From NCBI RefSeq assembly GCF_010550245.1, contig NZ_JAAGLU010000011.1, positions 186,001 to 250,000 on the forward strand: a stretch of DNA of 64,000 nt, in the 5' to 3' direction. How positions within the stretch are numbered: the stretch's first letter is position 1; the number at the start of each line of letters is the position of its first letter. Below are positions 58,301 to 64,000 of this stretch, in pieces. This stretch comes from Streptomyces sp. SID12501. Its GTDB lineage: Bacteria > Actinomycetota > Actinomycetes > Streptomycetales > Streptomycetaceae. Below the pieces are notes generated by a model. The model ran no database searches. It saw only the letters and a list, made by a program, of their open reading frames with translations, and was not told the DNA's origin. A program made the position numbers and the translations under genes.

Positions 58301-59482
58301 TTACTGCAGGTACGCCGGGGTGCTCACGGGCAGCATAAATCGGAACTCGGCGCCGCCGCCGGGGGCGCGGCCGACCGTGATGGAGCCGCCGTGGGCCTCG
58401 ACGATGCCCTTGACGATGTACAGCCCGAGGCCCGTGCCGCCGCGCTTGCTGCCCCGCCAGAAGCGGGTGAAGACGCGGTTCATGGACTCCTCCGGGATGC
58501 CGGGCCCCTCGTCGCTCACCGTGACCGACGTGGCCGTGTTCTGGTCGGCGTCCTCTTCACGCGGGGACAGCGCGGCCGTGACCTCTATGGTGACGGTTCC
58601 CTCGCCGTGGCGCACCGCGTTTTCCAGCAGGTTGCTGAGCACCTGGTCGACCTTGTCGGGATCCGCCCACAGTGCCGGCAGCGGATGCTCTATCCGGAGC
58701 AGGAACCGGTCGGCGGGCTGGCCCGCGGCCACGTACGCCTGGATGTGCCGTCCGACGGCAGCGCCCATGTCGACGGGCTGGCGGCGCAGTTCGAGCCGTC
58801 CGGAGTCGATGCGCGAGATGTCGAGCAGCTCGGCGATGAGCCGGGTGACGCGGTTGGCGTCGGCGTCGACCGTCTCCAGCATCAGTTTCTTCTGGTCGTC
58901 GGTGAACCGTTCCCACTTCGCGAGCAGGGTCGCGGTGAAGCCCTTGACGGAAGTCAGCGGCGAGCGCAGTTCGTGGGCGACGATGGCGATCAGTTCGGCG
59001 TGGTTGCGCTCGGTGCGGCGGCGGGCCTCGGTGTCACGCAGGGAGACGACGACCCGGCGGACGGGTCCGGTGGGATGTGTACGGAGGTAACGCGCCGAGA
59101 CGAGTACTTCGCGTCCGCCGGGCAGCAGCAGGTTCCGCTCGGGCTGGCCGTTCCTGATCGCGAGCCCGCCGTACGGGTCGGTGAGCTGCCACCAGCGGCG
59201 CCCTTCCAGGTCTTCTAACGGAAGGGCGCGTTCGAGCCGCAGGCCGAGGGCGTCGGCGGCGGTGACGGCGGTGATGCGCTGGGCGGCCGCGTTGAAGCAG
59301 ATCACCCGGCCGTGCTCGTCGGCGACGACGAGTCCGTCGGGCAGGTCGTCGGGGTCGATGCCCAGCTCGGCTCCAAGTCCGGCGCCGAGTCCGTCTCCGG
59401 GCCCGGCGGGATCACCGTGCGGGGAGGCGGGTTCGCTCCGCAATTCCCATGCCCCCAGTGTTCCGCTCGTGCCGACAGTCAT
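58301..59482 (-). CDS. PAS-domain sensor histidine kinase, orphan
   Basis: A 393-residue soluble histidine kinase. Residues about 45-160 form a PAS domain (LVVADEHGRVICFNAAAQRITAV); the H-box is AIVAHELRSPLTSVKGFTA; ATP-binding boxes are seen as QVLSNLLENAVRHGEG (N), SDEGPGIPEE (G1) and GGTGLGLYIVKGI (G2). No membrane helix is visible, so it senses a cytoplasmic cue. No response regulator is adjacent, so its partner is elsewhere. The gene lies between pheS and a SpoU methylase on the same strand, with gaps of 54 bases on the 3' side of the methylase and 146 on the pheS side. Confidence 0.93.
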   Translation of the reverse strand: MTVGTSGTLGAWELRSEPASPHGDPAGPGDGLGAGLGAELGIDPDDLPDGLVVADEHGRVICFNAAAQRITAVTAADALGLRLERALPLEDLEGRRWWQLTDPYGGLAIRNGQPERNLLLPGGREVLVSARYLRTHPTGPVRRVVVSLRDTEARRRTERNHAELIAIVAHELRSPLTSVKGFTATLLAKWERFTDDQKKLMLETVDADANRVTRLIAELLDISRIDSGRLELRRQPVDMGAAVGRHIQAYVAAGQPADRFLLRIEHPLPALWADPDKVDQVLSNLLENAVRHGEGTVTIEVTAALSPREEDADQNTATSVTVSDEGPGIPEESMNRVFTRFWRGSKRGGTGLGLYIVKGIVEAHGGSITVGRAPGGGAEFRFMLPVSTPAYLQ

Positions 59483-59536
59483 CCCCGAACCCCACCTCTC
59501 GGACTGGCGCAGTGGGCCCCCGAGCCCGTCACCCTA

Positions 59537-60382
59537 CTAGCTCTCGGTGACGGAGCGGCACCCTCCGGAGGCGCGCTGTGCACGGGCGGACGCGTAGAGA
59601 CATACGGCGGCGGCGGTCGCCAGGTTCAGGCTTTCCGCCTTTCCGTGGATCGGAACGCGCACGACGGCGTCGGTCAGCGCGCGCGTCTCCTCCGGGAGCC
59701 CCCAGGCCTCGTTCCCGAACACCCAGGCGGTGGGCCCGCCCATGGTCCCCTTGTCCAGCTCGTCGTCGAGGTCGTCGGGGCCCGCGCCGTCGGCGGCCAG
59801 AATCCGTACGCCGGCCACCTTGAGCCCGGCCACGGCCTCCTCGACGGGCACCCCGACCGCCACCGGCAGATGGAACAGGGAGCCCACGGAGGCGCGTACG
59901 GCCTTCGGGTTGTACAGATCCACGGAGGCGTCGGTGAGGACGACCGCCTCGGCGCCGGCGGCGTCCGCGCACCGCAGTACGGTTCCGGCGTTGCCGGGGT
60001 CGCGCACGTTCGCGAGGACGGCGACGAGCCGGGGCCGCGCCTTGAGGATGTCCTCGAAGGGGGTGTCGAGGAACCGGCAGATCCCGACGAGTCCCTGCGG
60101 GGTGACGGTGGTGGAGATGTCGGCGATGACGTCCTCGTCGGCGAGGTGCACCCGGGCTCCGGCGGCGCGGGCCTCCCCGATGATGTCGGCGTACCGCTCC
60201 GCGGCGTCGACCGTCGCGAACAGCTCGACCAGGGTGTCCGCGTGCCCGGCCGCCTCCCGCACAGCCTGCGGCCCCTCCGCGAGGAACAGCCGGTCCTTGC
60301 TACGGAAGTTCCGCCTGGCGAGGCGCCGCGCGGCGGAGACGCGGGGCGAGCGCGGGGAGATCAACTCGGGGACCGCGGGCAT
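59537..60382 (-). CDS. SpoU/TrmH-family rRNA 2'-O-methyltransferase
   Basis: A 281-residue methylase. The N-terminal L30e-like domain (RVSAARRLARRNFRSKDRLFLAEGPQAVREA) is typical of RlmB/TsnR types; the SPOUT knot has VLANVRDPGNAGTVLRCADAAGA, AWVFGNEAWGLP and VPIHGKAESLNLATAAAVCLYAS. Its place beside rplT and pheST suggests a ribosomal RNA target. ATG at 60382 has AAAGGTG five bases upstream. Confidence 0.91.
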   Translation of the reverse strand: MPAVPELISPRSPRVSAARRLARRNFRSKDRLFLAEGPQAVREAAGHADTLVELFATVDAAERYADIIGEARAAGARVHLADEDVIADISTTVTPQGLVGICRFLDTPFEDILKARPRLVAVLANVRDPGNAGTVLRCADAAGAEAVVLTDASVDLYNPKAVRASVGSLFHLPVAVGVPVEEAVAGLKVAGVRILAADGAGPDDLDDELDKGTMGGPTAWVFGNEAWGLPEETRALTDAVVRVPIHGKAESLNLATAAAVCLYASARAQRASGGCRSVTES

Positions 60383-60411
60383 GGGGCACCTTTTCGAGGG
60401 TTTGGTTCGCT

Positions 60412-60559
60412 GTCGGGTGCGGGTGGGTGGGGGCTGGTCGCGCAGTTCCCCGCGCCCTGAAAAGCAGGGGCTGCGCCCCATGCCTTTCGGCCCGCAGGGG
60501 CCGTGTCTTTTAGGGGCGCGGGGAACTGCGCGACCAGCCCCCACCTACCCGCACCCGAC
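60412..60559. repeat. Long inverted repeat between rplT and the SpoU methylase
   Basis: Two arms of about 52 bases (60412-60463 and 60508-60559) match with few differences and share gtcgggtgcgggt, ggggctggtcgcgcagttcc and cgcg. The 44-base centre itself contains short palindromes (ggggctgcgcccc, cggcccgcaggggccg). As RNA it would fold into one very stable hairpin that could end the infC-rpmI-rplT transcript. Confidence 0.9.
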
Positions 60560-60646
60560 AACGCACCCAAAAAACGCCCGGACCCGCAGGCGCCAAGCAC
60601 CTGCGGGTCCGGATCACATCACACGCGGCTCAGGCCAGCGCGAGCG

Positions 60647-61030
60647 TCACGCAGCCTTGGGCGCGTTGACGTCCGACGGCAGGGCCTTCTGCGCGACCTC
60701 GACGAGCGCGGCGAACGCGGGGGCGTCGTTGACGGCGAGCTCCGCGAGGATCTTACGGTCCACCTCGATGTTGGCGGCGTTCAGACCCTGGATGAGGCGG
60801 TTGTACGTCATGCCGTTCTGGCGGGCAGCGGCGTTGATGCGCTGGATCCACAGCCGACGGAAGTCGCCCTTGCGCTTCTTGCGGTCGTTGTAGTTGTAGA
60901 CCAGGGAGTGGGTGACCTGCTCCTTGGCCTTGCGGTACAGGCGCGAGCGCTGACCGCGGTAACCCTTGGCGGCCTCGAGGATCGCCCGGCGCTTCTTGTG
61001 GGCGTTTACTGCCCGCTTGACGCGTGCCAC
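60647..61030 (-). CDS. rplT: 50S ribosomal protein L20
   Basis: A 127-residue protein that binds 23S rRNA early in 50S assembly. ARVKRAVNAHKKRRAILEAAKGYRGQRSRLYRKAKEQ and DRKKRKGDFRRLWIQRINAAAR are conserved. In other bacteria L20 represses this operon; whether it does so here is unknown. It is the last gene of infC-rpmI-rplT, 100 bases after rpmI. Confidence 0.98.
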   Translation of the reverse strand: MARVKRAVNAHKKRRAILEAAKGYRGQRSRLYRKAKEQVTHSLVYNYNDRKKRKGDFRRLWIQRINAAARQNGMTYNRLIQGLNAANIEVDRKILAELAVNDAPAFAALVEVAQKALPSDVNAPKAA

Positions 61031-61130
61031 TTTTAACTCCTTGCAGCGGGGCCGTGGGTGTCGTCACACGGCCCGATTTCGATGGGGTCCCGGTCTTCAG
61101 ACGTACTTACGGCGCACAGACGCCGGTACG

Positions 61131-61325
61131 TCACTTGCCGAGAAGCTTCTTGATCTTCTTGGCGTCGCCCGGGGCCATCTCGGCGGTGCCGGTGAGGCGG
61201 CGCGTCACGCGGGACGACTTGTGCTCGAGCAGGTGGCGCTTGCCGGCACGCTCGCGGAGCACCTTGCCGGAGCCGGTGATCTTGAAGCGCTTGCTGGCAC
61301 CGCTGTGCGACTTGTTCTTCGGCAT
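61131..61325 (-). CDS. rpmI: 50S ribosomal protein L35
   Basis: A 64-residue basic protein with the family pattern MPKNKSHSGASKRFKITGSG and RGAGKRHLLEHKSSRVTRR-like core. It sits between infC and rplT, the usual order. Confidence 0.98.
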   Translation of the reverse strand: MPKNKSHSGASKRFKITGSGKVLRERAGKRHLLEHKSSRVTRRLTGTAEMAPGDAKKIKKLLGK

Positions 61326-61431
61326 AGCGCCGTTCTCTCCTCGTCAGTGGCGTTCCGGTGCCCGGTCGTGAAACCGGGCACGGTGGAACGTCATATGTAT
61401 GGGTTGGCATCCCCGGGCGTGAGCCCCGGGA

Positions 61432-62169
61432 TCACACCTCGGCGGATGCCGGGGCCGGGGCCTCGGCGGTCTCCTCGGCGATGTCCACGTCGTCGTCGGT
61501 GTCCACGTCGTCGGCGAGGTCCTCGTCGACAGCGAGGTCCTCGTCGATTCCGTCGACTCCGTCGCTCTCCGCGGCGTTCTGCGACTTGCCCGGGTTGGCC
61601 TTCGCTTCCGCCTTGCGGACCGCCTGGGCCTCACGGGCCTCGGCCATCGCTTCGGTCTTCTTCTTGTGCGGACCGAGAACCATGATCATGTTTCGGCCGT
61701 CCTGCTTCGGGTTCGACTCGATGAACCCGAGGTCCTCGACGTCCGAGGCGAGCCGCTGCAGCAGTCGGTAGCCCAGCTCGGGCCGGGACTGCTCGCGACC
61801 ACGGAACATGATCGTGATCTTGACCTTGTCGCCCTGCTTGAGGAACCGGACGACGTGACCCTTTTTGGTGTCGTAGTCGTGCGGGTCGATCTTCGGCCGG
61901 AGCTTCATTTCCTTGATGACCGTGTGCGCCTGGTTCTTGCGCGCCTCACGGGCCTTCATGGCCGACTCGTACTTGAACTTCCCGTAGTCCATGAGCTTGC
62001 AGACCGGCGGGCGCGCACTCGCCGCCACCTCGACCAGGTCGAGGTCGTACTCCTGCGCAAGCTCCAGGGCTTTGGCAAGCGGAACAATCCCGACCTGCTC
62101 GCCGCTGGGACCGACAAGTCGCACTTCGGGAACGCGAATCCGGTCGTTGATACGGGGTTCAGTGCTGAT
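61432..62169 (-). CDS. infC: Translation initiation factor IF-3, probable ATC start
   Basis: A 245-residue factor that keeps 30S subunits free and checks start codons. N-domain INDRIRVPEVRLVGPSGEQVGIV and C-domain blocks MKLRPKIDPHDYDTKKGHVVRFLKQGDKVKITIMFRGRE are typical; the C-terminal tail of about 60 residues is acidic (DEDLADDVDTDDDVDIAEE) and specific to actinobacteria. GAGGAGG lies four bases before an ATC codon at 62169 (ISTEPRIND), the rare start that lets IF-3 control its own synthesis. GTG at 62193 is the alternative and would put this ribosome site inside the gene. Confidence 0.95.
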   Translation of the reverse strand: MSTEPRINDRIRVPEVRLVGPSGEQVGIVPLAKALELAQEYDLDLVEVAASARPPVCKLMDYGKFKYESAMKAREARKNQAHTVIKEMKLRPKIDPHDYDTKKGHVVRFLKQGDKVKITIMFRGREQSRPELGYRLLQRLASDVEDLGFIESNPKQDGRNMIMVLGPHKKKTEAMAEAREAQAVRKAEAKANPGKSQNAAESDGVDGIDEDLAVDEDLADDVDTDDDVDIAEETAEAPAPASAEV

Positions 62170-62503
62170 GGATCCTCCTCGGTAGCACCACACGGCGGTC
62201 TGGCGGACAGCCGTGTATGTCTCTGATGACATTGGGACCAACTACCGGGGCACATGAAAAATGCCCCGACGGGACACAGGCGGGGCTCCAAAGGCATACC
62301 GGAGCACCGCCGCGGTCAACCGCGGGGCGCACATCGGGCGACTCCATCGTCCGTACGGAACGATGGTGGCCGCCTGACCGGGTGACCCGCCATCCGTGAG
62401 GACGGTCGGGTGGGAGATCGGAGCCTCCACTTGTGGGCCGGGCACGCAAGTGCCCAGCCGGTCGTTACAAAAGGTTAGCACCAAGTAGGAGGTGGTGCTA
62501 ACC
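62170..62503 (-). promoter_or_regulatory. Structured leader of infC-rpmI-rplT with possible attenuator
   Basis: In these 334 bases several hairpins can be drawn. Nearest the gene, on the - strand, GCCCCG (62281-62286) and CGGGGC (62263-62268) form a stem followed by ATTTTTC, like a terminator; the same CGGGGCA can instead pair with TGCCCCG (62246-62252), so the two are mutually exclusive. Further up are palindromes CCGCGGT-CA-ACCGCGG (62310-62325), CCATCGT/ACGATGG (62344-62366), GGGCAC/GTGCCC (62440-62455) and a perfect 11-bp stem at 62473-62503 followed by TTTTG. The promoter cannot be fixed. Confidence 0.65.
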
Positions 62504-62574
62504 GTCGGGCAGACGGGCTCCCGCGCGACCGCCCGCGCAAAGGGGCCGGAACCCCGGGGCCTATCGTGTGGGTC

Positions 62575-62943
62575 ATGAGTGAGACCCCTCCCCAGAGTGC
62601 TTCCCGGACCGCCGACTTCGACGCCATGACCCGCGACATCGCCGAGGTCCCGGCGGTCGAGGTGATCGTGACGGTCGCCGTGAACCTGATGAGCGCCGCC
62701 GCCGTGAAGCTCGGTCTGACCGACGAGGGCGACAAGTACAAGGACCTGGACGAGGCCCGCAAGCTGGTGCACGCCCTCGCCGGTCTGCTCGACGCGAGCA
62801 CGACGGAGATCAGCTCCTTCCACGCGGCCCCGCTGCGCGACGGCCTGAAGTCGCTCCAGCTCGCCTTCCGCGAGGCGTCCCTCGTGCCGGACGACCCGGG
62901 CCAGGGCCCCGGCGAGAAGTACACGGGCCCGATCTACGGCTAG
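62575..62943 (+). CDS. DUF1844 domain protein
   Basis: A 122-residue protein of DUF1844: VPAVEVIVTVAVNLMSAAAVKLGL, LDEARKLVHALAGLLDA and AAPLRDGLKSLQLAFREASL. The family is widespread in actinobacteria, function unknown. It is divergent from infC. There is no ribosome site before the ATG at 62575, while a TATCGT hexamer lies about eight bases upstream, as in leaderless mRNAs. Confidence 0.87.
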   Translation: MSETPPQSASRTADFDAMTRDIAEVPAVEVIVTVAVNLMSAAAVKLGLTDEGDKYKDLDEARKLVHALAGLLDASTTEISSFHAAPLRDGLKSLQLAFREASLVPDDPGQGPGEKYTGPIYG

Positions 62944-62951
62944 GGAGCCGG

Positions 62952-63683
62952 TCAGGAACGCACGTAGAGGGGCTCGCCGGGTGGCGTCGCTCCGGCCGGC
63001 AGGAGCGCCAGGTCGAGGCCGCGCACCAGACGGGCCCTGAGCGTTTCGTCGGCGGCGAGGCGACCGGCGACAGCCCGGGCGGCCTCGGCCGGGGCCGCTC
63101 CCGGGTCCAGTACGAGCGCGAGGGTGCCGTCGGCCTGCCCCGGGCCCAGGTGGGCGCGGGCCACGGCGGGCTCGGCGGCCACGGCGGCCCGTACGGCGTC
63201 GACCACCGCGGGATCGGCGAGCGGGTCCGCCGTCGTACGCCCCTCGGCGAGCGCGAGCAGCGCGGAACCGGTCAGCTCGTAGGACACGGGTCCGGCCAGG
63301 TCGAGGACGATCGTGTCCGCCTTCTCGTGCGCGGCGGCTCGGATGGCCTGGTGCAGGGGTACGGCGATGGGGCGTGCGGCCGGGTCCCAGCGGGCGAGCG
63401 AGTCGGTGGACGTGAAGGCCGGCAGGGCGGTCCGGCCGCCGGCCTTGAGGGTCGGTACCGCCATGTCGCTGGTCTTCTCGTGGCGGAGCCCGTTCTCGTC
63501 CTCTTCCACCTCCCCGAGTACGGCGACGACGGGGACGAGCAGCCGGGCGCCCTTCAGGGCCTCCAGGACCGGTCGCACCGCGGTGCGGTCCTCGGCCCAG
63601 GCCGCCAGTGCGGCGCTCAGCCGGGGGTCGGCGCTGCCGTCGTCGTCGGGGAAGCCGGAGTCGGGAATGTTCTTGTTCGCCAC
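62952..63683 (-). CDS. SseB-family protein
   Basis: A 243-residue protein. The SseB-type part (about 20-130) has LSAALAAWAEDRTAVRPVLEALKGARLLVPVVAVLG and AVPTLKAGGRTALPAFTSTDSLARWDP; the C-terminal third is Ala-rich and helical. Enteric SseB promotes serine sensitivity; actinobacterial relatives are uncharacterised. GTG at 63683 is preceded by TAGGGT ending eight bases upstream, again a leaderless-like arrangement. It runs convergent with DUF1844, with eight bases between the stops. Confidence 0.84.
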   Translation of the reverse strand: MANKNIPDSGFPDDDGSADPRLSAALAAWAEDRTAVRPVLEALKGARLLVPVVAVLGEVEEDENGLRHEKTSDMAVPTLKAGGRTALPAFTSTDSLARWDPAARPIAVPLHQAIRAAAHEKADTIVLDLAGPVSYELTGSALLALAEGRTTADPLADPAVVDAVRAAVAAEPAVARAHLGPGQADGTLALVLDPGAAPAEAARAVAGRLAADETLRARLVRGLDLALLPAGATPPGEPLYVRS

Positions 63684-63832
63684 GGTGACCGACCCTATCG
63701 GGGGATCGCTCCTGGACTTTCGCCACCCCGGAAACCCGCCGTTCACCGGATTCACGGGATTCTCAGTCAGCGCTGACACACATCTAACATTCGCCTAATC
63801 AACCGCACAGTCAGGGCCGCCAGCATCACGAC

Positions 63833-64000
63833 ATGGCCTCTGAGAGAGCTCCCCGCCGTCGGTCGCTCGTCTACACCGTCCTCGCCTCCGCGATCGTCAT
63901 GGGCGGTACGGGCGTGGGCACCGCGTATGTGAAGGCACACGCTCACACGGACGTGGACCGCGTAACGTCGGCGGCGGCAGCGGCGCCCGTCCGGGCCGAA
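63833..64000 (+). CDS. Exported or membrane-anchored protein, start only
   Basis: The 56 residues present (MASERAPRRRSLVYTVLASAI and on) have a basic n-region and one hydrophobic segment (VYTVLASAIVMGGTGVGTAYV), so a signal peptide or anchor. The rest lies beyond the window and no function can be given. A TAACAT/CTAATC AT-rich patch about 50 bases upstream may hold its promoter. Confidence 0.7.
   Translation, partial: MASERAPRRRSLVYTVLASAIVMGGTGVGTAYVKAHAHTDVDRVTSAAAAAPVRAE

Noticed and set aside
1..64000. CRISPR arrays, insertion sequences, prophage or integrative elements
   Set aside because: No regular repeat-spacer array, transposase, integrase or terminal inverted repeat was seen. The tRNA cluster is intact, with no attachment-site duplication noticed.

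Overview
The window is a stretch of a high-GC actinobacterial chromosome, almost certainly Streptomyces. The signs are GC-rich third codon positions, GTG/TTG starts, frequent 4-base start/stop overlaps, actinobacterial-only small families (DUF1844, DUF1918, DUF6314, DUF6461, DUF6924 types), an NsdA-like regulator, Tat and lipoprotein exports, and an arginine cluster ordered argC-J-B-D-R. It looks like core chromosome. I found no transposase, integrase, phage gene, CRISPR array or rRNA operon.

Layout. 1-2.4 kb: a folate-type chorismate pair (aminotransferase IV, cut by the window edge, and a PabB-like enzyme), then five tRNAs (Gly, Cys, three Val) closed by a strong terminator. 2.4-6.5 kb: zinc-ribbon protein, aminoglycoside-phosphotransferase-fold protein, small unknowns and a membrane Ser/Thr kinase. 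6.5-14.1 kb: a SpoU methylase and cobalamin genes (cobA/cysG type, a giant BluB-CobT fusion, cobL). 14.2-17.8 kb: GNAT and the methionine importer metNIQ. 18.2-25.7 kb: two small membrane proteins, GNAT, sigma-like factor, exported glycerophosphodiesterase, PlsC-type acyltransferase, a TetR/MFS export pair with a visible operator, and an aldo/keto reductase. 25.8-28.6 kb: argG-argH with ARG boxes. 28.8-34.6 kb: a duplicated-domain secreted protein, a PPOX-fold protein, an L,D-transpeptidase-like protein, and a three-gene flavin electron-transfer operon (ferric-reductase-like membrane protein, triple FMN-binding exported protein, ApbE). 34.6-39.5 kb: argCJBDR with its own ARG boxes. 39.6-54.4 kb: mixed accessory and housekeeping genes (GH51 arabinofuranosidase, degenerate histidine phosphatase, MocR/EamA divergent pair, GH10-like lipoprotein-type hydrolase, 3-hydroxyacyl-CoA dehydrogenase, NUDIX, NsdA-like regulator, PP2C phosphatase). 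54.5-62.2 kb: translation block pheST, histidine kinase, 23S-type SpoU methylase and infC-rpmI-rplT with a heavily structured leader. 62.5-64 kb: DUF1844, SseB-like protein and the start of an exported protein.

How they work together. The seven arg biosynthetic genes plus argR give a self-regulated route from N-acetylglutamate to arginine (argA is not here). The cobalamin genes supply uroporphyrinogen methylation, corrin-ring C5/C15 methylation, and lower-ligand synthesis plus activation. The ferric reductase-FMN protein-ApbE set reads as a transmembrane electron exporter whose flavins are attached by the operon's own ApbE; it is the most interesting system in the window. A shared AACTGGCATT motif lies upstream of both that operon and the BluB-CobT gene, both of which use flavin cofactors.

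The main limits are start-codon choice for several small genes and all regulatory calls, which rest on reading the sequence by eye.
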